Notes: generated by a model not told the origin, from the sequence alone. A stretch of DNA of 64,000 nt from Tubiluchus corallicola (GCA_030141605.1 JAQGDQ010000036.1:620001-684000), one strand, 5' to 3'. Shown: positions 47,401 through 60,200, counted from the stretch's first letter. Program-made: numbers and translations.

Positions 47401-50400
47401 ACCCAATCTTAAACTGTAGGTCAAAACGATCAACTCTTTAAAATATTGAAAGGGAACAGACTATTTTTTAAAGAATGATTTACGTGAAAGAATTATTACC
47501 TCACAAATACAATTTCGCATTCGCGCCACTAGTTCTTCACTGTTACATGCATTTCGCCATTCGCTAGTTAGACGGGCATTAGCGCCTGCATTTCGGAAAC
47601 GCATTATGCAAAAACAGGTACTGTACCTCTCAGTTCAGATGTGTTAGTACGTTCGATAGCTCATGCGCGAGCATAGCGGTAAATTTGAAATTTGAATTTT
47701 TATCTTAAAACATGCCTAGTTTTAGTACAATACACTGAATATCTTACGGTAGCACTGTACTTTAATTTTCGCTTTCGCAAACGCGTACAACACGCTCGTA
47801 GAATATTTTTGCTGTTGAAAATTATGTTAGTTTATGATGTCGTCAATAGTTGGGCTCGCCCACCGTTAATTAAATTTTTAATCTATTATTTAATTATTAG
47901 AAACGCTTTTGCAATATTAGTCGTGTTAAAATGTGAACTTTTTATCGGACTTGAAAATGAGATAGTATATGAAAAATCATACTGTCTTCCTTTAAGTAAC
48001 GGCCAGCGAGCCAGCTAGTGATGATGTCACAATTTTTAACGGCACAAACATTCCACGGTCGTGTTGCACGTGGTTGCGAAACGAAAACTGAAGTACAATG
48101 TTACTGTACGCATTAGCATGATAGGCAAAAACTGGTCAAATTTATGTTTATGTTAAAATTTTTAATTTCAAGTTTACCGGTGTGTTTAGGGCATTCACTG
48201 TACACAACATGACAACTAAACCGAGAGACCCGGTTTTTTTTGTGTGCAATGCATCTCCGAAATGCAGGCGCTAATGTCCATCTAATTAACTAGCAAGTGA
48301 CGACGTTCGACGTGGTCCCAGTATTTAGCTCTAGCTAAAGACAATCTAAACTACTTTCTTTTTTAAGAAAGAATTATTACCTCAAAAACTTAGTTCTGCG
48401 TTCATTTACTCAAGGTATACATTTTAATGCCTACAATAATGCCAAAGTGTTTCTGATAATTAAATAATAAGTTAAAAACTTTGTAAACGGTGCGTAAGCT
48501 CAGCTAGTGATGATACAATTGAACATAATTTTCAATAGCACAAACGTGGTATGAGCGTGTTGCATATGTTTGCGAAAGCAAAAATTTAACTATGTGCAAC
48601 TCGCACAACATTCAATGTGACGTGCAATTTTAAGTTTAAAATTCAAATTTCAAGTTTAATGCTGTGCTCACGCATAAGCTGTTTAACATGTGCACTACAT
48701 CACAAATCTGCAACTTTGAACTATGAGGTACAGCACCTGTTTTTGCGCAATGCATTTCCGATATGCAGGCGCTGGTGCCTATCTAACTAGCAAATGTGAA
48801 ATATTTATAACAGCCAGTAACTAGCCGCACGATCGCGAAATTAGGTTCATGTCATGTGGAAATAATTCTTTCTCATGTCCTTCCTGAAAAGATAGTATGT
48901 TTCCTTTCAATATTTTGAAGGTTAGATTATTTTCAACTATAGTTTATGGTTGGGCCCTTTTTTACTTTAACTGGTAAAAATAAGAGATCCCTCTGCTGGC
49001 ATAATTGAACTGTAACAATATTACATGTTTATGTAAAAAACGATAGTGAAAAAGTCGAGGGGGGTACAAAGTAGAAGTCAATAATATAAACTCATTGGCT
49101 AAACGTGGACATTGTCTTTAAAATAAGTTTTTAAAATTCCAGAGTGAGCCATTTAGATTTTGACATTGCATTTGTAGTAATTGTCTAATGTGTTATGTCC
49201 AAACGTGCATAATGCAAAAGTAATTATTATGCCCAGTATCCCGTATTCCCAAAAGTATCTGTGCCCAGTGTATTGTGTGTCAAAAAGTATGTGTGTGTCC
49301 AATGTGCGATGTGCCCAAATGTCTATGTGCCAAAACGTTTGTGGCGAGAGTGGCTGGGTCGAGAAGTGTATGCAGAAAAGCTTTACTATCCCTTCTCGTG
49401 AAATTATGTAACGCGCAACAAGCTTTGACAGCACAGGTAACGTAGAGCAGATGTAGTTAGAAGCTTTGACAGCACAGGTAACGTAGAGCAGATGTAGTTA
49501 GAGGTTCAGCGCAGTCTCTAAAATTTCATTTTTTGTACTCGAGTTCTACAAGCAAAGTTGACTCTACAAGATGTAGCTGCTTCAGTGACTTTGCTCGAGG
49601 ACAGTCTGTATAAAAATGTAGGTAATTCTGAGCTTAGTTAGTTCAACCCAGAAAAAATTCCACTTGATTACTATAGGTCTACTCATATTAATAAGTGTAT
49701 GAAGATGTTTTGAAGAGCGATGATCAATTTAGCTTTAAATTATTCAAAGCGGCTGATAAATGAACTGCTTTGCTAGCAACACCTGATGTGTGTAGCTGGC
49801 AGTGGGATGCACTTCGAACTATCAGTGGTATGGTTGCTAGGCAACCGCATCGTGGCAAAAATTAAGTCAGTTAAGAAGTTCGAAAAATCAAAAATAATGT
49901 GGTTAATTACATTTAAGCTGGTAAAAGTTGTCACTTGTTGTTTGTGTCATAGTAATTTGATACTTGCTAAATTGTTTAGTGTTCATGAGCTATGAGCGCT
50001 TTACTAGCAACAATGGTTTCAGTCTGCTGGGAGGGGCAGGCATTTTGATTTTTTTAAATTACAAGTGATATTAAAACTTCATTCACTTTTATCGCGTTAG
50101 TATAATAATTTGTTGTATGCGCACAAGATTCCCTAGATTTGCGCATATGTGTTTTTCCTTCTGTACGAAAATCATTTTATAAAACAATTCAAGGAGTGAG
50201 ACTTGTTGATGTTTTCTAGATGGCGTTGTCTATCATGACGTAACAACGTCGGGCAAGCGGATGTATGCACAAGCACTTGAGAAATGTCCTGTACTCCTAT
50301 TGTAAACTGTAGTACGTGTAGTAGTATTAATATGGTAGACTAGTAAAGTCTAGTAGTGACTGCTGTCTGAGATGCAAGGCAATAACTTTCTTCTCTACTT

Positions 50401-53400
50401 TGAACTTCAGAATGCATATTTTGCCAGAACAGTTGTCCAAATTGATTTAAGCCGTTTGTAGTATTTTATACGTCATTAGATCTTATTGTTATTTTGCTAT
50501 AAAATAAGGTGTAGATGCAATAATATGTTTTAAACCCATAAGCTTCTTTAAAACGATAAACCTGCTATTTTCTCCACTATTGTCTTTTCTGCGATTTTGT
50601 ATTTTTTTATATTTTTACGTGCTATGTATGAGGGATTTTAAAAAGAACTCGTTTTCTTAAAGCTGTCTTTAGATTTGAACCACTTATTGTTCTCAATTCT
50701 CACATTTTTATTTAATGTGTTTCATCCCGTTTCATTTGGTTTAAACATGTATTTATTTTGTTAAAAAATACATTTACAATATTACATGTCACATTTGTAA
50801 GGTAAGAGAAATGAAATCGTCCAGTAGACCGTTTCATTTGCTAAATGATCTCACAGTAAATTTGAAGCACGATAATATAACTCATAATTGATGTAAAGGA
50901 AATATCTAGTTTCGCATTAAATTTGCATTTTTGACATTGGCTCGCCTCATCGTAGTCACACAATAGGTTACTGTTGCAACAGGCCAATCATTGTGAGATC
51001 TGCTGGATGTCTGTGGATGAGATCTAGGCCTCATACAGACGGTTATTGTGTTTCATCTTATTTTCCCATCCTAATTGCGTATTGGTCAAACGATATCTGG
51101 AAGTCCTTGAAATTGGGTAAATGCGTTCAAATTTATATTTGAATCAGAATGGTGGGAAAAACTTCTCATATTTTGTATGTCTTTTGACATTCGTAAATGT
51201 TATTCAATAATACTTCTTGTTATTTCAGACCCCTTACGTCAAAAGTCGTCAGAACTCTCCGAAAAGTTAATTTTTTAATCCACTAATTAGTAAATTCGGG
51301 ATTTAATTTTTTCTTTCGTTTAAACCGCATTTTTTCATTGTAGTGATCGCTTTAATGTTTTTATGTAGTTACCGTCCTGCAACGTTGATGGAATGGTTAG
51401 TAAAAAAATGAGTTTAATCCTCGTGTTCGTCTGTGTCACATTTAATGGACGTCTGATCTTCTCTAACGCAATTGTGAAGTACCCTCAAATGTTACTGACT
51501 TTCAAGTAGAATTTCTTTTCAGTGATATTCACAATGGTTTCGCAATCATAATTTCTGTTTGTACTATCATTTAATTTCCATTCATAAACACCGTAAGTAT
51601 CAAAGTAAACAACAATGGCAGAGCTAGACGCTAAACTTATGTTAACTAATACGCAATATTACCTTTTGAGTGTACCAATTACTGCCTTATTGGAATTTGC
51701 CTAATACAAGTGTACTATTATTACTATTTTGATAGACGCCTCATTAGAATCCCTTACTACAGTTAACGGAAACCTGCCTCCAGTAAAAATGATTGGTACT
51801 AATGGAACTCGTTTGGTTGCTGCATGAAGTCAGCATGAAATGATTGCACGATTAGCAGTAAGCCTACCTGAATGTAGAAAACTAGTCCTTGCGCGTGTGC
51901 ATATTTGTGTTCAGTTGAATTTATTGTTGCTGAAAATGATCAATACTAATCCGATTTGGGCATGGTTCATCCAACTTGCGACCGTCCGAGCATACAATTT
52001 ACTTCGCACAATTTGCTGTACATTTGGAAGATTTTCGGCCACAGCATTCAGCATTCCGCGTATGTTGGTTTTTCTACTCGTTTTTGAAGGTAACGTTTAT
52101 CATCATGTACGGCAAGGTTCCTGATGAATTCACTCTTGATGCCTATCATAATTAAGTCATTTAAGTGGAAAATTAAGACGTCTATCTTAGTGTTAGAATT
52201 TTGCCACTGCTCTACACTATACAGCAGTTATAATTATAAGATCGCAGAATGGAATTCACCATACATTAATTATTATGATGACTTTTATTGAAAAGTTTCT
52301 TCATTTTGTTTTTCGCAAGACTTTTGTGCACGGAGTAGCACTTCTTTCCAATTTCCTCCTTTAAGATAGCTTGTTACTAGTGGCACCTTAAAAGCAGTCA
52401 TTCCGACGTAAATTTGCTTTATAGCCCAAGTACAAAGGTCCACAATTTCTGGTGAGAATGCCAATGCTATAGAATTTGTCCGGCTCACAGTGGTTCCATT
52501 GTTCGCATTGCCCCCGGACATGTTTCGTTATCATCCTCTCAGTTTTCTCATTCATTCATCCATGCCTAGGTGCCATTATTAAGGCGAATAACAAGATATT
52601 AATTTAAGTTGTCACTCAAGGCTGATATTTTACAATCTAGAAACAAATACCAGATTTTACAACCTGAAGAACTCTAACCTGAGGCAAACCACCTTGCTGG
52701 CAGCCTAAAATAAAACGCGTCGGTAAAGTGTTTTTTACTTCCCAGCCACCCACTGCTTTGATTACTGCTATTTGGAGCTAACTTGAACTAATGTGCGTTT
52801 TGACCAGTTTGAAGGCCATATATTTTATTTGCCATTGTTACGGACATAAAAGAATTATGTGTTATTTTGAAAAAGGGTTGGAATTACACGTCTGTTGTCT
52901 TTCAGTTCTCAAGTTTAATTTGTCAAAATTGCGTGCTAAGTGTTACACAAAGATCTCACAGCTTAGATACATCCCGAAATGTAAAAAATCGTAAAGAAGG
53001 TTATCTATTTAGCCTTTTGACAAATTGCCATTAATTTATTTCCGACTCATGTTTTTTTTTATTTGACGCCCGTGCAATCTTGCACTATATTGCAGCGCTA
53101 AGTCTTATTAGTGCTAAATTAAATCACAATGAACAGTGCTGGGTGAACATAATTATAATGTAGACAGTAGGAAGGAAAAATTCCTACTAGTTTAGCACTG
53201 CAGAAGAATTGCCTTGTTGTATATGTTTGATCCATTACATTTACTGGAAGTTATATTAGATAAAAATCATGAGATTGTTTACCTATCACAACCAGCGCCT
53301 CATGTTTTGCTGATTCTTTACAGCACTGGCGGGATATATCCCCACAAGCTAAAGATTTCATAGATCGCCTGTTGACAACCAGCCCAGATCGTCGTATGAA

Positions 53401-54427
53401 AGCAGCTGAGGCAGTCAAACATACGTGGATTATTACAAATGCAGCACATTCTAATATGCGTAATCTACATCGGGCTATTAGTCAAAACCTGATGAAAAGA
53501 CAATCAATAAGAAGCTCCAAGTCTGGCCGATCATCTCGATCAAATAGGTTTGTGCTATTATTAGTTTTGCATGTTTCGTTTAAAGTTGTGTTACAGCTGA
53601 GTTTGTACTGGGTTTGTTTTAAGTGTCGTTAGAATTAACACTAGAATGAATACAAACTGGACATTCTATCTGTAAAGAACATGTTATCACATAATTAATG
53701 ATTGGAATTTGTTTGCCGAACATGAAACATTACGTGATATAGTTTATTTCTTTCCGTTTCTTTCCTACAAGTTACTAACCTTGAACTGTATAAATGTACG
53801 TTGCCTGCAGTTCTAACTGAAGCCAGCAGCCTGATTCAATGGAATTTTGCCTTGACAGGGGTTTGCCCAGAGTAAACCTACTATTTTGTTCATAAAGTAA
53901 CGCATGTTTTATGTCCATATAATTTAAATTCCTATTCCACTTATAATTTACACTATTCCATGGAGAAACTGGTTACATTAATTTTAGTTTAAGCAAAGTA
54001 GATTACTTTAAGCCAGAATATTGGGCAAATTCATTGATTAAGTGGATAACAATTGCACTGAAATCTTTTAATGAAGGCATTGTATAGTATTGAATCACAT
54101 TCAACAAATGTTTCTTCTCTAATGATTTTCTTTCTACAGAAATCTAGAAAGCCCATTCAGTAGACATCGCTAATATAAACGATAGAACACTTCTTATAAT
54201 AGATTGTCGCTTATAAAATAATTGTGAGCGCTTAATTGTTATCATTCATTAGTTTGATCTTTCCTCTGTTGGTTTTTAAAATGGTGCATTATCATGTTTC
54301 TTGGCATTTCAGGTCTAGTAAGAGTGCAAAGAGTTTAAGGTCACAACACGGTCGCGTGAAGCGTGAAGACTTGGATATGATCGAGAAAGAACTAAAGCAG
54401 AGCCGGCAACTTGCTGACCAAACTTAA
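41481..54427 (+). CDS. PSKH1: Serine/threonine-protein kinase H1 (PSKH1), complete, 425 aa
   Basis: Three exons: 41481-42419 (donor gtacgt), 53324-53547 (acceptor ctttacag, donor gtttgt) and 54313-54427 (acceptor atttcag, stop taa). They join in frame to 425 aa, against about 424 in vertebrate PSKH1. The N-terminus MGCGHSK carries Gly2 for myristoylation and Cys3 for palmitoylation, as in the family. A lysine-rich linker follows, then the CAMK-type catalytic domain from about residue 95: Gly loop GRGSFS (101-106), AIK lysine K123, HRDLKPEN (210-217, D212 catalytic), DFG (233-235), then TTCGTPEYIAPE. Exon 2 gives the lower C-lobe (AKDFIDRLL) and the conserved NLHRAISQNLMKR segment, and the tail is Ser/Arg-rich. 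The kinase is known from Golgi, centrosome and nuclear speckles. All catalytic residues in the visible motifs are present. The first intron is 10.9 kb and full of repeats. Divergent from DNAJA2, 4.8 kb apart. Confidence 0.95.
44401..44490 (+). repeat. Tandem duplication, 2 x 45 bp
   Basis: Units 44401-44445 and 44446-44490 both begin atgcgttccacaaa and end ataagaacac, and match at 42 of 45 positions. Confidence 0.97.
47120..48957. mobile_element. Nested fold-back (MITE-like) complex
   Basis: Outer ends of the main unit are ggacccaatcttaaactgt (47399) and, in reverse complement at 48957, gggcccaaccataaactat, followed on both sides by aaaatattgaaagg and gaattatt. Inside, gcatttcggaaacgcattatgc at 47592 is mirrored at 48240-48265 and 48745-48765 (shortened here). 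A second inverted pair, 47255-47340 against 47927-48010, shares tatgaaaaatcat and aaagtg words. No transposase was recognised. Confidence 0.65.
49185..49345 (+). repeat. Irregular 'tgtgcccaaa' minisatellite
   Basis: Eight or so diverged units such as ttatgtccaaacgtgc, atgtgcccaaatgtc, tatgtgccaaaacg, of 12-20 bases. Unit length varies. Confidence 0.6.
49420..49501 (+). repeat. Perfect tandem duplication, 2 x 41 bp
   Basis: Units 49420-49460 and 49461-49501 (start aagctttgacagcac, end gatgtagttag) are identical, so the duplication is recent or an assembly artefact. Confidence 0.98.
51614..52124 (+). other. Unexplained short ORF remnants
   Basis: An ATG frame at 51614 reads MAELDAKLMLTNTQYYLL and stops after about 30 codons. 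At 51740-51826 a frame reads LTTVNGNLPPVKMIGTNGTRLVAA then stop; another open frame lies at 51840-52124. They look less AT-driven than the surroundings but match no family I recognise. Possibly a decayed mobile element or gene. Confidence 0.25.
52285..52521 (-). CDS. Hypothetical intronless small protein, 78 aa, nested antisense in PSKH1 intron 1
   Basis: An open frame on the minus strand runs from ATG at 52521 to TAA at 52285 and encodes 78 residues starting MSGGNANNGTTVSRTNS and ending KQNEETFQ. Composition is balanced (Trp, Cys, Tyr, Gly, many charged residues), unlike the Phe/Leu/Ile/Lys-rich noise frames of this AT-rich DNA. Third positions are mixed. The AATAAA at the stop codon could serve as a polyadenylation signal. 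The middle (LCTWAIKQIYVGMTAFKVP) is mildly amphipathic with no clear membrane segment. The family is not recognised. It could be a small gene, one exon of a longer gene, or a retroposed copy of a spliced gene, since it has no introns. It lies antisense within the 10.9-kb PSKH1 intron. Confidence 0.4.
   Translation of the reverse strand: MSGGNANNGTTVSRTNSIALAFSPEIVDLCTWAIKQIYVGMTAFKVPLVTSYLKGGNWKEVLLRAQKSCEKQNEETFQ
53548..54312. other. PSKH1 intron 2
   Basis: GT-AG intron of 765 bases. Nothing recognised inside. Confidence 0.8.
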
Positions 54428-56280
54428 TGACCAAACTCATGAATGATCAAAAGGAATGTCAGCCTACCTGCCACAGCTAGTCTAGCAATCTTTCAGGCCT
54501 TGCACACAGTGTTTAATGGAAACTGCATTCTGCCAAGCGCAAGTCTCAGCAGCAAAAAATGTAGTTGCATGTAAATAAACACCCTCTCTTCCTGTTATAG
54601 AAGAACAGATGGATCTCTTGAAAAATTTAAACAAAGACGTATTTACGTAAAGGTTTTGATGCGCATATGTTGTTTTCTCCCGCAACGATACATTTTTTCA
54701 TTTTTTGCCAATGCGCTGTTGAATATATTTACTATAACATTTTTCTGTAAAACAATATTGTAAGGTTTCTTAGGTTAAAGTTCAGATAACAGTGTGCTTG
54801 AGATTATTCCTCTGGTTTCTCTTTAGTTGTCATGCATTTCTTTATATATCACTTGTCAAGATTTCACTTGACCATTGGCTAAATAAAGTTTAGGCTGTCA
54901 TTAAAATTTATTTTACTTAAATAATCCTAAGGAGATTATCGGATTGCTGAGGTTGAAAATTTCCATTCCGAAACGTCTAGAAACTACTCATACTAGAAAT
55001 AATTAAAATTGCCTTTGTGTTGAAAAATTTAACATGCAAACCTTTTTTGTTGTTACAAGCCTGTGTTGTTTTGTTTATTTTTATTTTTTTATTATTTTGC
55101 TGGTGTTGAGTGGTAGACATGTTGTACTTCTTTTGTTAATGAGGTAAAGTAGTATTACTTTAAATAAATAAAACAGCTAAATTTCGTTGCTGTTTGTCTG
55201 TAGTTGACTTATCGCAAATAATTTTCGTATGTTTGCTTGCGCAATTGAATGTTAGTGATGTTGCGTACGATATGTTCCTTTAGCTATACTGTAAAGATGC
55301 CAATTGTTTATCTATTAAAAGACATCTGGTTAATAATTGATTGTCCTTTTTTGGTTGACAGTTTTGTGTAAAGATTGTCTGTCGACATTAGTGGTTTACC
55401 TGTTTTGATATTTGTAATTATACAATAAAAATCTTGCTTTATAGACCAGTTACAACATTTGTCTGCTTTCTTAAAGTGTCATAAAATTGTCCCAAATGTT
55501 TGTCTCAGTCTTGTTATTTGAGTATTGCTTGTAAATACGGCTTATTTTTTATTTTAGATGGGTGAAGTTTAAACTATATGCATATACATGCATTTTTTCT
55601 CATAAGCTATGAATGTTTTTATACATTCTTTTTTTTTCTAAATGTTGTAAAATCAGCTATGCAAAATATCATAAAGTTGAGAAATAGCAACATCAATACT
55701 CAATAGCTGCGATGTACATATAACACTGTTCGCAAGCCTTATCTTTCTTGTTTAGGTTGCTTTCGGCTCAACCTTTGAGAATATAAACCTTTACATAGTG
55801 ATAGTCATTTGTAAAAATCTTCTTATAACAACAGACTGTGCATATTATTAGCATTTTATGCAAACTATAGTTGTCTATGCATTTTATGTTGCACAATCAT
55901 GTTGACTTTGTAATTATTGTGTTCCTGAAATTTCTTATAGGTGAAAATCTCATCGTAACTTAGTATGTATTAAAAAATATTTGTTATTTGCAGATCATTT
56001 GCATGTACTTCAAAAATATAATAGACCTTTGGATCTTGCATATTTTGAAAGTAGCATCCATAAAACATTTTAGCATTAACACAGTCTTATGAAAATGTCA
56101 GTGCACTGTAATCATATTCTCCTTTTTGTATGTACTGCCCACATTTTGGCTCACTGCACGCCCAATAGTCAGCACTTAGTGTAAACTTACTAATATTGAT
56201 GGTTGTGACAGGACCATAATCTAATTCACTGTCAAGGTTAGTCTGGTGATAGGCCCTATTTTGTATATTATTATACATGC
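54428..56280. other. PSKH1 3'UTR and intergenic DNA
   Basis: Possible polyadenylation signals lie at about 54884 (aataaa) and 55424 (aataaa). No other gene recognised. Confidence 0.5.
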
Positions 56281-56290
56281 GGGATATGTA

Positions 56291-56450
56291 GAGTCAAGCC
56301 TCTTTATACCACCTACTTTGAGACTGCAAGGAAGTTGGCATTATGGCGAGGTGTATTAATACATATATGTCTAAGCAAATATACATATTTTGTTTTGCTA
56401 AAAATCTGGGCATTGAGGTTGGAAGGGCATTATAATGAGGTTTGACTGTG
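56291..56450. mobile_element. pogo/Tigger-like MITE, about 160 bp
   Basis: The left end gagtcaagcctctttata and the right end, in reverse complement, cacagtcaaacctcattata form the inverted ends usual for pogo/Tigger-type elements. A further partial copy starts at 57168 with cactcaaacctctttata. Confidence 0.65.
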
Positions 56451-56496
56451 TGTGTACATGTGCGTGCGTGCGTGTGTGTGTATAAGAAAATGTCAT

Positions 56497-56895
56497 GACA
56501 ATAAGCTCCGTGTAACTCAAAATCGCATAGCTCAAATTTTTGCTTAACTCAAAAGAATTTCATTGGAGCAGATGAAATCCTTTTTTCCCACAAAAAACAT
56601 CGCTTAATTCAAAATATGTAACTCAGATAAAAATTATGAACCATTTAATTTACATAATATACATGTAATTTACTTCGCCTGGCTGAAAAATGCAATTTGA
56701 CTACATAATTTGTTATTCTTTATGTAATTGTCATCAAATCTCGTCGTTTATGTATAGAAGGGTTGATTGCCTTTTATTTAGCTCGCCGTCTGGCGGAAGT
56801 GTTTAGAAATTCTATGCTGGAAAATGGTCAGCATCGCTTAACTCAGTTTTTGTCGGTCCAGTTTAGTTATGCTGAGTAATGCGGAGTTTACTGTA
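56497..56895. mobile_element. Second pogo-like MITE, about 400 bp
   Basis: The left end acaataagctccgtgtaac resembles the reverse complement of the right end, tacagtaaactccgcatta. The interior repeats taactcaaaa. The superfamily is inferred from the termini only. Confidence 0.45.
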
Positions 56896-57163
56896 GTAAA
56901 TAATTCTTGTATTCTACAATGATTTCTGACTTAAAAACAGTTTGTAGGAATTTATTTATTTAGAATTTACAGTATTTACTTGATTAGTTTTTTCGGTATT
57001 GTAAACAATTATTTAAGATGCATTTCTTTTATAGTTTACTATTTTTAAGTTTTAACATTATGGATGATTTTATTTCCACATGCATTTTCATTAATCCAAC
57101 TCAAACAATAGTCTTGTTTTGGATTACCTAGATCTGATTTTGCTAAATTTAAGGATGTGCACT

Positions 57164-57255
57164 CAAACCTCTTTATACCGCCTACTTTGGGACTGCAAAA
57201 AAACTTTGCGTTATACCGAGGTTGGCATTATAAAGGGGGCATTATAACTGCAGTA
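57164..57255 (+). mobile_element. Partial pogo-like MITE copy
   Basis: Shares cctctttata, cgcctacttt, gggactgcaa and aggttggcattata with 56291-56450, about 870 bases upstream. The right end is unclear. Confidence 0.55.
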
Positions 57256-60200
57256 TGCTTAATCACAAGTGTACTCTAAATCTTCTTTTATGTAAAATAT
57301 ATTCCAAATAATTTTGCACTCGTAAATGCTTATATAATTGAGCTGGAGAGAAGAACGTGAACAGTGTAAGGTCACATTTGACAGTTGTGGCTAGCATTTC
57401 TTTTAAATATACTGTCTCTAAGATCTGTGCTATTTCTTTGAAACAAATAATCTAATGCCTAAAAAATTGTAGATCAAGTGCAGTGCTATGTAGGGAATAC
57501 AGCACTACTTACACTGCATAACTTACACCTTTATTATAACTTTGTCACAGCACTCAAACGCTATCGTATTTCAATGCTGGAAGCAGCATTAAGTGTGTTA
57601 AAATTATTTTGAATGCTCTGTGTTCATATTTGATATTCACGTTCTATATGTCATTTGTTGCAAATTTATTCTGGATGTGTATTATACACAAGTGCCTTTC
57701 CAATTGTGCCTTCAAATGCATTTGCAAATTCAACTCCTGTTTTTATTGTTAATCTGATAATGCTAAAAAGTTAATTATTTTTAATAAATCATGATAATTA
57801 GTTGGGAAATGTTATATGTCTTCCGTGCAGTTTCCTTTTTAGTGTCTAGAACTTTTAATTTAATAGTCCCCAGTGGCTTGTTCCTTTGTACTCTGTTATT
57901 TGATCTCTTAGAATATCATTCAGCATCCATGTTTGTCCACTGTTTAAGTCATTTAACATTAACTATTTGGTGTTTACATAGCCTTAATTTTTTTGGTTTT
58001 GGCAACTTAAGGAAGATATTGGTAAAGATTATAAGACCAAAGTTCTTACTAAGGGCATATTTGTAACCATGGCAAACAGGTAGAATTAAACGTCAATACT
58101 CGATAGGCGCACAGCTGTGATGGTTATAACCAGACGGTCCGAGTCGGCTTAATGTAAGGAAGTAGCGTGATCTCCACCTCACCAACCCAACGTCAACCAA
58201 AATAATTAATGCCCTCATTTTAGGACATTATAATTGCAACAATCTCCCGTAAAGTGTTGCTTGTAAATGCTAGGTGGTGAGTAACAAGTTTTTGGATGAT
58301 AGCCTGTAATGATCCTGGGTCCAAAGGTCGCAGTCTTGGGATTGCAGAAACTGCTGAATGCAGTCGAAGACATCAACATTATAAATAATTTTGATGTATG
58401 TAATCATTGGTAAATGTATGTAGAAATTTTTTGATTAAAATTTGAATAAGAAAAATTTTAGATCCTGGATCAAAGAAAGGTTTTTCACCCTGGATCAAAG
58501 GTCAAGGGTCCTGACAGGGAAATTAGCGCTTTTTTGCATGCAGTGTGTTAGAAGCCAAGCAAAAAATTTTGGAAATGTAGAGGCACTTTCTATGACTATG
58601 TTGAGTACGTTGAACATGAGAATTAGGTGATGTAAGTGTAGCATCATGTCTGAACTTGCCATGCAATAATAGCCAGATTTTGCAAAATTTTGGTGGTGAA
58701 AATTTTTTGCCTTGTTTTTAACCTGTGGCTGATGCATTGCTCAAATAAATTTTTGCATTCGTAATCAAAGCAATAATACATGTGTGGATTTATCTTGACT
58801 TTTTGCATTGTAGCTCTAATGCCAAATGTAAGTCAACATTTTTGTGATGTGTTTCCTAATTAATGTCTAATTAGTGTTTTATGTATTTTACCTTAACGAT
58901 TTCAAGCTTTAAAGCTAAAATGATTAGAAGAAAAAAATTTTCTTGATTTTTCAAATAACTAATCTTTCTGGTGCTCTAGAAATTTATTAAATTATCTCTA
59001 AATCAGCATAGCCCTATTTTGCCTCACAAGAGTCGAAACTGCAAAACGCCCATGGTTATTATATTGGACATCTGGAAAGGCACATTTTGGTGGGAAAATT
59101 GATTGCATGTTGCAATTAAAACAAGACGAGGTTTGATATTTTCAGTGGAAAAATTGAAACAACTTTTGTATAGTGTGATCAACCTTTTCCACATTTCGTT
59201 TAATATCACAGCAGCATATATGAGCTGGAGCGTTAATTTGATTTGTTTCGATCAAACGATGGTTTTTGTCGCACAATTCGATTCTAACTGTGCTACCTGA
59301 GTCTTATGAGAGAGCAAAGTCCATAGATGTTGGCAGAAATCAACTCATGAGCGATAAAGTATTGAACAAAGATTTTTCTTCTTGTTGAACTTTGTTCTGA
59401 TTCTGAACGTGATACAGTTGGGAACGGGGTAGGACACTAGCCCAAGTAAGACAATTGGCATACGTGGGCTAGCGCATGTAGGACGCGTCGTTCATGGCCT
59501 GTGCCCAACTTGGCAGCGTCCGTTGTCCTTTGTTTACTTAATATTAATAATTGAAGACGTCAATACACGTTGAATAATTTATTATACATCTGATGAAATT
59601 AAAAATATTACTCAGAGGTAGTAGAACAGCCAATATTAAACTTGGCTTCGATATTAATCTTTTTGAAGTGAAATAAGCCCTCTTTTTAGGCGATTCCAAC
59701 ATTTGCTTAAGATATATCATTTTTTATTTTGTCTCGCTTCATGATAGACAGGTGATCCGTTTCGCTACCTCTTGGACAAATAATTATTGTTTTTTACTAA
59801 GTGTGATAACAGGATGGTTTAATAAACATCAAATAAAATCTGATACAAATGACTGTGTTAAAGTCGCCATTGATTATTATCCAAAAACAAGAACAACAAC
59901 GAATATGCGCTCAAACTCAGGCGCTCAATCACTTATATTGCCATCTGTTGTGATTTATGTAAATTATGATTAATGAACAAACTCATATCATTACACTAAG
60001 TAAACAGGCTAGCGTTTTTACGTGCCCTACATAATTTCTCTCTTTAAAGCATTAGATACTTATGCTTAAATGTTATGATGATTAGGGGTGAGCATCGAAC
60101 GTTCGAGTTCAAACGTTCGAATCGAATTCGAATGCTCGAATTCGATTCGAACAAGCTTTTTCAGTTCAAACTCGATTCGAATCGAAAAGTATAGATTCGA

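Larger units (their letters stand above)
42420..53323. other. PSKH1 intron 1, 10.9 kb
   Basis: GT-AG intron (gtacgt ... ctttacag). It contains the tandem duplications at 44401 and 49420, the fold-back complex at 47120-48957, an irregular tgtgcccaaa minisatellite at 49185-49345, unexplained ORF remnants at 51614-52124 and the antisense ORF at 52285-52521. The rest is AT-rich without recognisable content. Confidence 0.75.
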
